Shown here piece by piece: positions 1 through 6,674 of a DNA stretch of 45,208 bases (positions within the stretch are counted from its first letter, which is position 1; the number at the start of each line of letters is the position of its first letter). Location of the stretch: NCBI RefSeq assembly GCF_001673365.1, contig NZ_LZLS01000192.1, positions 1-45,208 on the forward strand, written 5' to 3'. The translations under genes were made by a program, and so were the position numbers. This DNA is from Mycobacterium asiaticum (GTDB lineage Bacteria; Actinomycetota; Actinomycetes; Mycobacteriales; Mycobacteriaceae). Below the pieces are notes generated by a model, which was not told where the DNA came from, did no database searches, and saw nothing but the letters and a program-made list of their open reading frames with translations.

Positions 1-563
1 GGGGGACATATACATTTTTGCCCGGCTCTGCGCGACAACTCGATGCCCACCGCAATCTGCCCCACGACACCAGACCCGGCGCCCGTCGCACCACCGGAGG
101 GAGGCATATACATTTTTGCCCGGCTCTGCGCGACAACTTGGGGTTGCGGCGTGTGGTTGGTCGCGTGGGCTGCGGTGGCCGGTGGGGGACATATACATAT
201 TTGCCCGGCTCTGCGCGACAACTTGGGGATGCGGCGTGAGGTTGGTCGCGTGGGCTGCGGTGGCCGGTGGGGGACATATACATTTTTGCCCGGCTCTGCG
301 CGACAACTTGGGGTTGCGGCGTGTGGTTGGTCGCGTGGGCTGCGGTGGCCGGTGGGGGACATATACACTTTTGCCCGGCTCTGCGCGACAACTTGGGGTT
401 GCGGCGTGTGGTTGGTCGCGTGGGCTGCGGTGGCCGGTGGGGGACATATACATTTTTGCCCGGCTCTGCGCGACAACTTGGGGTTGCGGCGTGTGGTTGG
501 TCGCGTGGGCTGCGGTGGCCGGTGGGGGACATATACATTTTTGCCCGGCTCTGCGCGACAACT
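1..563. repeat. 85-bp tandem repeat array (left arm)
   Basis: Seven copies of a 34-bp core (starting CATATACATTTTTG, ending GCGCGACAACT) lie at 7-40, 105-138, 190-223, 275-308, 360-393, 445-478 and 530-563. From the second core on, the period is exactly 85 bp, with a GC-rich 51-bp spacer (type A, reading GTGTGGTTGGTCGCGTGGGC in its middle). The first spacer (41-104) is a different 64-bp sequence (type B). Copies are nearly identical, differing by single bases (core 3 has CATATTTG, core 5 CACTTTTG), so amplification is recent or homogenised. The array begins at or before the window edge. The long open frames across it result from the 85-bp period in GC-rich DNA and are not genes. Confidence 0.95.
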
Positions 564-621
564 TCCAGCGGTAACTAACAAGTGACTGGCGGGCACTCCG
601 GTGCCGTGCCATGGTTCGGCC

Positions 622-942
622 ATGAGTCTGCGATTACGTGGAACCGAGCTTCGATACGTGCTCACCTGGCACATGGCGCTGCACGGTCCGGCGACCATCA
701 ACGATCTGATCGAAACCCTTGACTATCACGGCTTTTGCGTCAAAGGAAGGGTATCGAAGGCTATCTCTGATGCGCTTCGTTGGGAGGTTGCCCGAGGGCG
801 CGTATGTCATATCGGGCGAGGCCGGTACGGACCGGGTTACATGCCGCGCGGTACCGAGTACCGAATCCGCGACCGTGTGTTGGCGTTGCGCGCAGCGGCG
901 CGAGCTCTGAATAGGACTGACCTCAAAGGCAGTTGGGATTAG
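622..942 (+). CDS. Small winged-helix-like protein bracketed by repeat arrays
   Basis: This is a 106-residue protein of a family I cannot name. The middle (about residues 25-75) reads as a winged helix: a helix ATINDLIETLDYHG, a helix GRVSKAISDALRWEVARG, then a wing RVCHIGRGRYGPGYMP, followed by a basic Arg/Ala-rich C-terminal helix. This suggests DNA binding. I chose ATG 622; GTG 601 in the same frame is possible but lies in a GGCAC-TCCG-GTGCC hairpin (592-605). No clear ribosome-binding site is seen for either. The TAG stop overlaps the first base of the inverted right-hand repeat core, and the left array ends 58 bp before the start, so the gene fills the space between the two arrays. Binding to the flanking cores is my inference. 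The protein is too small for a transposase, and no RAYT (Y1 transposase) HUH motif is visible. Confidence 0.7.
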   Translation: MSLRLRGTELRYVLTWHMALHGPATINDLIETLDYHGFCVKGRVSKAISDALRWEVARGRVCHIGRGRYGPGYMPRGTEYRIRDRVLALRAAARALNRTDLKGSWD

Positions 943-1151
943 CTTGTCGCGCAGAGCCGGGCAAAAATGTATATGCCTCCCTCCCTCCGGTGGTGCGACG
1001 GGCGCCAGGTCTGGTGTCGTGGGGCAGATTGCGGTGGGCATCGAGTTGTCGCGCAGAGCCGGGCAAAAATGTATATGTCCCCCACCGGCCACCGCAGCCC
1101 ACGCGACCAACCACACGCTGCAAGCCCAAGTTGTCGCGCAGAGCCGGGCAA
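942..1151. repeat. Inverted copies of the 85-bp repeat (right arm)
   Basis: Two full cores in reverse orientation lie at 942-975 and 1044-1077, and a third partial one at 1129-1151 keeps only the TTGTCGCGCAGAGCCGGGCAA part. The first spacer (976-1043) is the reverse complement of type B with one extra GAGG tetranucleotide; the second is type A. The arrays therefore converge on the gene at 622-942, mirror fashion. Beyond it, 1152-1237 holds only a 14-bp direct repeat (GGCATCGGGCGGCG at 1181 and 1197) and no gene. Confidence 0.93.
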
Positions 1152-1237
1152 CTGCACACACACCTCAGCGGGGGCGCGGCGGCATCGGGCGGCGTAGGCA
1201 TCGGGCGGCGAGACTCGAGGCGCTCAACCACCGTCAG

Positions 1238-2191
1238 TCACTGCGCAATTGACAACACAATCCCATCCAGGATGTCGTGCTCGCTAACGATCAGCTCCGA
1301 TATTCCGGCACGGTCATACAGTTCACGCGCCAACTCTTGCACCACGATCGCCCCACCGGCAATGACATCGACGCGGCCCTCATGCATTGGACCCAATGCC
1401 GCACGCTGGGCTCGGGTCATGCCGATCAGTCGATCGCACACCACCGACAACTCATTACGCGGCACACGTGAAAGATGAATAACCCCAGCATCATACGTCG
1501 TCATATTGTGCGCCAACGCCGACAGCGTGGTCATCGTCCCAGCCAGCCCGACCCAGGTCCGAGCCCCCTCTACAGGCACCACCCGCAGCGCCTCCCCGAG
1601 TCGCTCTCGCACCACTGCGCGCGCCGCGTCGATCTCCGACGTCGTCGGCGGATCCGAGTGCAGGCAACGCTCGGTCAACCTGACGCAACCGATATCGGCC
1701 GAGAAACTCGCCACCACCTCGTCGCCGGCCTTGCCCAACACGATCTCCGTCGAACCACCACCCAGGTCTACCACGACGAAAGGCGCACCGGCACTACCCA
1801 ATTCACCAACAGACCCCCGGAACGAAAGCTCAGCCTCCTCCGCGCCGCTGATCACCCCGGCAACCGACCCGGCAATAACCGACCCCAACACCTCTGCGGT
1901 CATCGCAAAGAAAACATCACGGTTGGCCGCGTCGCGAGTCGCGGAGGTGGCGACCATCCGCACCCGCTCGACGCCGTGCGCGCGAAGCAGTTCGGCGTAG
2001 TCGAGCAACGCAACCCGGGTACGGGCAATCGCGTCGACAGCGAATTGTCCCGTGGCGTCGACGCCCTGACCCAACCGCACGATCCGCATCTCCCGGTGCA
2101 CATCATGCAACCGGCCATCGACGACGTCAGCGATCAACAAGCGAATTGAGTTGGTACCGCAGTCAATTCCGGCCAGCCGACTCACACCCAT
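1238..2191 (-). CDS. ppx2: Exopolyphosphatase/guanosine pentaphosphate phosphohydrolase family (Rv1026-like)
   Basis: This is a 317-residue Ppx/GppA family protein of the ASKHA ATPase fold. The phosphate-1 motif DCGTNSIRLLIADV is near the N terminus, and the phosphate-2 motif VVDLGGGSTEIVLG near residue 130. The family hydrolyses inorganic polyphosphate or pppGpp. The M. tuberculosis orthologue (PPX2/Rv1026) is the shorter, single-module type, and this gene has the same length class. ATG 2191 is chosen because MGVSRLAGIDCG matches the family N terminus; the open frame extends 40 codons further upstream inside the preceding gene without homology. The start overlaps the end of the DUF501 gene by 10 bp, indicating translational coupling in the eno-ftsB-DUF501-ppx operon. 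Confidence 0.93.
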   Translation of the reverse strand: MGVSRLAGIDCGTNSIRLLIADVVDGRLHDVHREMRIVRLGQGVDATGQFAVDAIARTRVALLDYAELLRAHGVERVRMVATSATRDAANRDVFFAMTAEVLGSVIAGSVAGVISGAEEAELSFRGSVGELGSAGAPFVVVDLGGGSTEIVLGKAGDEVVASFSADIGCVRLTERCLHSDPPTTSEIDAARAVVRERLGEALRVVPVEGARTWVGLAGTMTTLSALAHNMTTYDAGVIHLSRVPRNELSVVCDRLIGMTRAQRAALGPMHEGRVDVIAGGAIVVQELARELYDRAGISELIVSEHDILDGIVLSIAQ

Positions 2192-2670
2192 CCACCCCCA
2201 ACCAAAGGGGCCGTACCCGGTTCGTCTGCCAACAATGCCAACGCCTCGTCCCCGAACGGGTTCACTCCCGGGCCCTTGGCCAACGAATGGGCGATCAGCA
2301 CATGCAGGCATTTGACCCGGTCCGGCATCCCGCCACCAGAAAACGTGGTCCCCAACGGCTCGATCGAATCACGCTCGGCCAGATACGACTCATGCGCCCG
2401 CCGATAGGCGTCGGCCAAATCCGGTTCGTAACCCAACCTTTCGGTCATCTCACGCATCAGCCCGGTGGTCTCCAGTCTGCTTGCAGCAGCGGTGAGCACC
2501 GGATGCGTCAGGTAGTACAACGTCGGAAAGGGCGTTCCGTCAGGGAGTTTCGGCGCGGTCTTCACGACCGCGGGTTCCCCGTTGGGACATCGGTAGGCGA
2601 TTTCGAGCACCCCGCGTGGTTCACGGCCAAGCTGGCGCGCCACCGCCTCCAAGTCGACGCGATCAACCAC
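2182..2670 (-). CDS. DUF501 family protein (Rv1025-like)
   Basis: This is a 162-residue cytoplasmic protein of the DUF501 family, conserved in actinobacteria and of unknown biochemical function. Recognisable blocks are RGVLEIAYRCPNGEPAVVKT, TPFPTLYYLTHPVLTAAASR and GGGMPDRVKCLHVLIAHSLA near the C terminus, which carries a conserved Cys and His. GTG 2670 is chosen because the protein VVDRVDLEAVARQLG begins exactly where family similarity starts; the longer frame upstream only shadows ftsB. It overlaps ftsB by 8 bp and ppx2 by 10 bp. The conserved order eno-ftsB-DUF501-ppx in actinobacteria gives a strong family call but no functional clue beyond co-expression. Confidence 0.9.
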   Translation of the reverse strand: MVDRVDLEAVARQLGREPRGVLEIAYRCPNGEPAVVKTAPKLPDGTPFPTLYYLTHPVLTAAASRLETTGLMREMTERLGYEPDLADAYRRAHESYLAERDSIEPLGTTFSGGGMPDRVKCLHVLIAHSLAKGPGVNPFGDEALALLADEPGTAPLVGGGWV

Positions 2671-3355
2671 CGGGAGCCGTCGGACTCGGCGGCGCCGGTG
2701 CGGGTGTCGCTGCTGGCGGCAGGTGCGGCGCATCGGCGATGGTGTGCCACAGCGACGTGTACCAGGGTTCGTTCTTGCCCTGGGTTGCCGCCTCACTGCC
2801 GGGTTGCGGAGCCACCGCAGCCGACGGGGGCAGCTGCACCTGGAACGGAATGTCCCCGGGCTTAACAAAGCCGAGCCGCTCGCGCGCCTGGGCAGCGATG
2901 TACGCCGGATCGGCCAGTTGTCCCTTGCGCTGTTCCAGTTCCCCGATCTGGTGGCGCAGGGCGGCCTCCGTCGCGGACAACTGGGCCATCTCAGTGCGCT
3001 GGGCAAAGTAAGTACGCACCGGCCCGGCAATGGTCAACGTCAGCACGCATACCACCGCGGCCAGAATGGCTGCGCGTCGCGCGGTAAAGCCCAGCCGCTG
3101 ATCGGACCGCTGCTCAACAGACTCCGTGAACGACCGCTTGATCGGTTCGACGACATGTTCCTGCAGCGAGTTCGTGTGACGCGAATCATCGGGCGCGGTC
3201 TGCGCAGGCTTGGAGTGCGGCTTGGACGCGGGTTTGGAAAGCGGCTTGAAATGTGACTGCGCCGAACCGCTTCCGCGACGGCCCCGAGCCGAATCGCCGG
3301 GCTTCCCCGGCCGTGAGGCCGGGGAGCGACGCTTCGGATCGGGCTTGGCGGGCAA
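2663..3355 (-). CDS. ftsB: Septum formation initiator FtsB/DivIC family protein
   Basis: This 230-residue bitopic membrane protein has a basic, Ser/Pro/Lys-rich cytoplasmic N tail (about 95 residues), one transmembrane segment (AAILAAVVCVLTLTIAGPV), then a heptad-like coiled coil (ATEAALRHQIGELEQRKGQL) and the family block YIAAQARERLGFVKPGDIPF. The C terminus is a Pro/Ala-rich extracytoplasmic tail. FtsB/DivIC forms the FtsQLB divisome subcomplex that licenses septal peptidoglycan synthesis. TTG 3355 is chosen because LPAKPDPKRRSPASRPGK aligns with the mycobacterial N terminus; the start lies one nucleotide past the eno stop. It is longer than enterobacterial FtsB (about 100 residues), which is normal for mycobacteria. 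Confidence 0.9.
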   Translation of the reverse strand: MPAKPDPKRRSPASRPGKPGDSARGRRGSGSAQSHFKPLSKPASKPHSKPAQTAPDDSRHTNSLQEHVVEPIKRSFTESVEQRSDQRLGFTARRAAILAAVVCVLTLTIAGPVRTYFAQRTEMAQLSATEAALRHQIGELEQRKGQLADPAYIAAQARERLGFVKPGDIPFQVQLPPSAAVAPQPGSEAATQGKNEPWYTSLWHTIADAPHLPPAATPAPAPPSPTAPGG

Positions 3356-3356
3356 G

Positions 3357-4646
3357 CTACTTCGCGTCCACCGCAAACCGTGGGAACGCCAGATCACCGG
3401 CGTACCGGGCCGCATCTCCCAGCGCCTCTTCAATCCGCAGCAGTTGGTTGTACTTGGCGACGCGTTCACTGCGCGCCGGGGCGCCGGTCTTGATCTGACC
3501 GCTACCCACCGCCACCGCCAGATCGGCGATCGTCGTGTCTTCGGTCTCCCCACTGCGGTGGCTCATCATCGTGCGATATCCACTGTGGTGCGCCAGCGCA
3601 ACCGCGTCGAGCGTCTCGGTCAACGTGCCGATCTGATTCACCTTGACCAGCAACGCATTTGCCGCACCACGCTCGATACCTTCTTCGAGGCGTTCAGGAT
3701 TGGTGACGAACAGATCGTCACCCACGATCTGCACCCGGTCACCGATCGCTGCGGTCAACGCGGACCAGCCGTCCCAATCGTCCTCGGATAGCGGGTCTTC
3801 GATGGAGACCAGCGGGTAGGAGCCGAGCAACCCAGCGTAGAACTCAGCCATCTGCTCGGCGGTGCGCGTCGAGCCCTCGAAGCTGTATCCCGTCCCGTCG
3901 GTGTAGAACTCGGTCGCGGCGACGTCCAGGGCCAGCGCGACGTCGGCGCCCAGCCGAAGGCCAGCCGACTCGATGGCGCGGCCGATCAAATCCAGCGCGG
4001 CGGTGGTTCCGGCGACATCCGGGGCAAAACCGCCCTCGTCGCCCAAGCCGGTGGACAGCCCCTGCTTCTTCAATACCGACTTCAGCGCGTGGTAGACCTC
4101 GGCGCCCCAGCGCAACGACTCGCTGAAGCTCGGCGCACCAATCGGAGCCACCATGAATTCCTGGACATCAACACCGGTGTCGGCGTGCGCGCCACCGTTG
4201 AGGATGTTCAGCATCGGCACCGGCAGGATGTGCGCGTTGGGTCCGCCGAGGTAACGGAACAGTGGCAGCGCCGCCGAGTCCGCGGCCGCCTTCGCGACCG
4301 CCAGCGAGACGCCCAGGATGGCGTTGGCTCCGAGTCGCGATTTGTCGGGCGTGCCGTCAAGGTCTACCAGCGCCTGGTCGACCAGACGCTGGTCGTCAGC
4401 GTTGAGCCCGATGACCGCCGGGCCGATCTCGTCCAGCACGGCCTGAACGGCCTTCTTGACCCCTTTGCCGCCGTAACGATCCCCACCGTCGCGCAGTTCG
4501 ACCGCTTCGTGCTCGCCGGTCGAAGCGCCGGACGGTACCGCCGCGCGGGCGAATGTCCCGTCGATCAGGGCAACTTCGACTTCGACGGTCGGGTTGCCGC
4601 GGGAGTCGAGGATCTCGCGGGCTCCGACCTGCTCGATAATCGGCAC
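3357..4646 (-). CDS. eno: Enolase (phosphopyruvate hydratase)
   Basis: This is a 429-residue enolase that interconverts 2-phosphoglycerate and phosphoenolpyruvate in glycolysis and gluconeogenesis. Visible family blocks are REILDSRGNPTVEVEV at the N terminus, SGASTGEHEAVELRDG (substrate-loop Ser), GLGDEGGFAPDV (catalytic Glu), SIEDPLSEDDWDGW and VGDDLFVTNPERL (metal-ligand Glu and Asp), LLVKVNQIGTLTET (catalytic Lys) and the signature MMSHRSGETEDT. Length is standard. The start is GTG 4646 with an AAGGAG ribosome-binding site seven bases upstream. It is first in the tight eno-ftsB-DUF501-ppx2 unit; lpqU ends 61 bp upstream in the same direction. Confidence 0.98.
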   Translation of the reverse strand: MPIIEQVGAREILDSRGNPTVEVEVALIDGTFARAAVPSGASTGEHEAVELRDGGDRYGGKGVKKAVQAVLDEIGPAVIGLNADDQRLVDQALVDLDGTPDKSRLGANAILGVSLAVAKAAADSAALPLFRYLGGPNAHILPVPMLNILNGGAHADTGVDVQEFMVAPIGAPSFSESLRWGAEVYHALKSVLKKQGLSTGLGDEGGFAPDVAGTTAALDLIGRAIESAGLRLGADVALALDVAATEFYTDGTGYSFEGSTRTAEQMAEFYAGLLGSYPLVSIEDPLSEDDWDGWSALTAAIGDRVQIVGDDLFVTNPERLEEGIERGAANALLVKVNQIGTLTETLDAVALAHHSGYRTMMSHRSGETEDTTIADLAVAVGSGQIKTGAPARSERVAKYNQLLRIEEALGDAARYAGDLAFPRFAVDAK

Positions 4647-4707
4647 TGGATTCTCCTTCGTGTCCTGGCAGCCTTCAGCCTAAAGCCTGGGCTTCCGGAT
4701 CATCCTG

Positions 4708-5439
4708 CTACAGCGGATGACCCGCCGCGTAGGCGGTCGCCCAGTCCCGAACCGCCCGCGCGTAGACGCCGGAGTTGTTGTAGGCACGCAGCGCCGTGAT
4801 CCAGCCACGCGGCGTCGCGAGATCCTTTCCACGCCAGCACAAATAACCTGCGGCCGAGAGCGCTGCATCATCGATGTTGTCCGGGCTGGCGACGCCGTCG
4901 TTGTTGGCGTCGACACCATACAAACGCCAGGTCTCCGAAATGAACTGCATGGGCCCCATCGCCCGCTCGACGCCGTCGTCGCCGTCCAGCACACCCGCGT
5001 CTGTGTCCACGATGCGCAGCGTGTCACCGGTTCCGTCGAGTCGAACACCGCGGATGGGGGGCCGCACATCCCCGTTGGCCTCTATTGTCGCGCCACGGTA
5101 AGTGCCGTTATGGCTCTCGACCTGCCCGATACCCGCCAGCGTCGTCCACGCGATATTGCACTTCGGGTTTTCCACCTCGGCGACGCGAGCGGCGTAGGCG
5201 TAGGCCTCCAATGCGATGACGGGCATCTCCAACTTAGGGGCGCGCTGCTCGGCCCACTCGCGCAACTGGTCAGCGGGCCGACCCACCGCGTGCGTGTCCA
5301 CCGGAGGCACCGGATCCCCCGCCGGCGGCGGCACCCCCTCAGGAATGAAAAGACTGAGTTGCCAGGTGCAACTTGACGCCAACAGCATCGCGGTCGCCCC
5401 TATCACGGCGACCGCGCGCAACCAGCGTCTCGGCGACAC
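4708..5439 (-). CDS. lpqU: Lipoprotein LpqU, lytic-transglycosylase-like
   Basis: This 243-residue exported lipoprotein has a signal peptide ending in the lipobox LASSC (Cys near residue 24), so it should be lipid-anchored outside the plasma membrane. The mature part has an MltB/SLT-type fold: TLAGIGQVESHNGTYRG contains the Glu expected to be catalytic, followed by RAMGPMQFISETWRLYGVDANNDG, typical of this muramidase class, and ALRAYNNSGVYARAVRDWA at the end. The likely role is peptidoglycan glycan-strand cleavage. GTG 5439 is preceded by a GGGAG-like ribosome-binding site. The 188-bp upstream gap (5440-5627) is AT-rich near 5540-5580 and probably holds its own promoter, though I could not define one. 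Confidence 0.9.
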   Translation of the reverse strand: MSPRRWLRAVAVIGATAMLLASSCTWQLSLFIPEGVPPPAGDPVPPVDTHAVGRPADQLREWAEQRAPKLEMPVIALEAYAYAARVAEVENPKCNIAWTTLAGIGQVESHNGTYRGATIEANGDVRPPIRGVRLDGTGDTLRIVDTDAGVLDGDDGVERAMGPMQFISETWRLYGVDANNDGVASPDNIDDAALSAAGYLCWRGKDLATPRGWITALRAYNNSGVYARAVRDWATAYAAGHPL

Positions 5440-5627
5440 AAACTCTCCCTGTTGGTCTCCCCATGCGGCCTCTAATCCCGTTCGGCCTCAAACATCGTCC
5501 CATGTGTTTGATGAGTGGCCCCTCGAGTGCGCCTTCCAGCACATATATTTGAGATCGATTACAGCTTCTTAATGGCGTCTCAACAGCATGTATGTGGAAA
5601 ACCCCTGAGTCACCGCAAACATCGCCG

Positions 5628-6674
5628 CTAGCGTCGGCCCTTGCGTTTCTTCGGCCGGGACTCCTTGGGAACCTCAACCGGCTCGGCTGCGGCTTCCGGC
5701 TGCTGCGGTTCGGGCTGCTCATTGGTGGCCAGCTCACCAAGCGGCCAGTGAGCGCGCCACTCGTCCTCGGTGACGAACCCGAGCGGCGTCACATCAAGCT
5801 CCTCGGCGACTCTGTCGCCTCGACGCGTGGCAGCGATCGCTTTCTCCACCCCCCGAACCGTCTCCACGAAGTCCAAAACTGCTGCGCGTAACGTGTTTTC
5901 CGCATCGACTTCCGCTGAAAGCGTGATCGTGCTGAGTTCGACGGGTATCAGCTCCGCGGGCAGCCCAGCGTGCTGGACACGTTGAATCACCTTCTGCGCC
6001 AACGCCAGTGCGGGCTGTCCGGTATGAACGTCGTCCAGGACCGATCCCCGGGCCTTCGCCAACCTCTCCGCGGCCTTGGCTTCCTCCCACTGAGCTAACT
6101 GATCTTCCAGCGAAATCGATTGGCCCGCAAGAACTCCGGGCACTCGGTTGCCGAGTTTGCGGATCAGGGTGTCGGCGACGTCGTCGATGGTGAACGGAAG
6201 CAGCGCCGCGTCTTCGGCGATACGCGCGTGGAAAAGCACCTGCAGCAGCAAGTCGCCGAGTTCTTCACGCAGTTGGTCGACGTTGCCGCTGTGCACGGCA
6301 TCCAGCAACTCGTAGGTCTCTTCCAGCAGGTATCTGCGCAGCGAGTCGTGGGTCTGCTCGCTCTCCCACGGTCCCGCGGTGCGAAGTTTGTCCATCATTG
6401 CCACCGCATCGATCAATCGCTCCCCACGCTGACCCGCGGGCGCCGAGATCAGGCGCGCCCCAGCGGCCAACCGTGCGGTGACGGCCGGGTGGTTGGGATC
6501 CGACGACAGCAAAACCGGAGCGTCCTCCCCCGTGTGCGCCGGATGCGCGTCGGGCAGCGACCAGGGCACCGCGATCGGCATCTCCTCGGTGTATTGCACA
6601 CGGCCGCTGAGCAGCTCGATCGCTTCGATGGGCACCAGTGCCGGGCGGCGGGGGTCGACGAGGACGACAATCAT
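5628..6674 (-). CDS. mazG: Nucleoside triphosphate pyrophosphohydrolase MazG
   Basis: This 348-residue MazG protein hydrolyses (d)NTPs to NMP and PPi; in mycobacteria the orthologue (Rv1021) cleans oxidised dNTPs from the pool. The catalytic helices are visible around residues 135-175: RRYLLEETYELLDAV (EExxE) and LREELGDLLLQVLFHARIAE (ExxD). The N-terminal part (MIVVLVDPRRPALVPIEAIE) matches mycobacterial MazG. The C terminus carries a low-complexity Pro/Glu/Ala tail ending in KKRKGRR. ATG 6674 shares its A with the mfd TGA stop, a classic ATGA coupling, so I prefer it to the TTG one codon upstream. The pairing with mfd links nucleotide-pool sanitation to repair. Confidence 0.94.
   Translation of the reverse strand: MIVVLVDPRRPALVPIEAIELLSGRVQYTEEMPIAVPWSLPDAHPAHTGEDAPVLLSSDPNHPAVTARLAAGARLISAPAGQRGERLIDAVAMMDKLRTAGPWESEQTHDSLRRYLLEETYELLDAVHSGNVDQLREELGDLLLQVLFHARIAEDAALLPFTIDDVADTLIRKLGNRVPGVLAGQSISLEDQLAQWEEAKAAERLAKARGSVLDDVHTGQPALALAQKVIQRVQHAGLPAELIPVELSTITLSAEVDAENTLRAAVLDFVETVRGVEKAIAATRRGDRVAEELDVTPLGFVTEDEWRAHWPLGELATNEQPEPQQPEAAAEPVEVPKESRPKKRKGRR

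Noticed and set aside
1..563. Possible CRISPR array
   Set aside because: Repeat and spacer sizes look tempting (34 and 51 bp), but the spacers are identical to each other, no leader or cas gene is seen, and inverted copies flank a gene.
18..585. Several overlapping open frames of 73-180 codons across the left repeat array
   Set aside because: They only exist because an 85-bp GC-rich unit keeps rotating through the three frames without stops; the translations are the repeat read in three frames with no domain or start signal.
622..942. Small gene as a RAYT or IS200-type transposase
   Set aside because: No HUH motif or catalytic Tyr context is present and 106 residues is too short; the predicted fold is winged-helix.
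634..1161. A 175-codon minus-strand frame through the small gene and right array
   Set aside because: It shadows the plus-strand winged-helix gene and the repeats; the protein has no recognisable fold.
1475..2149. A 224-codon plus-strand frame opposite ppx2
   Set aside because: The minus-strand frame is an intact Ppx/GppA protein with both phosphate-binding motifs; the antisense frame is a high-GC shadow.
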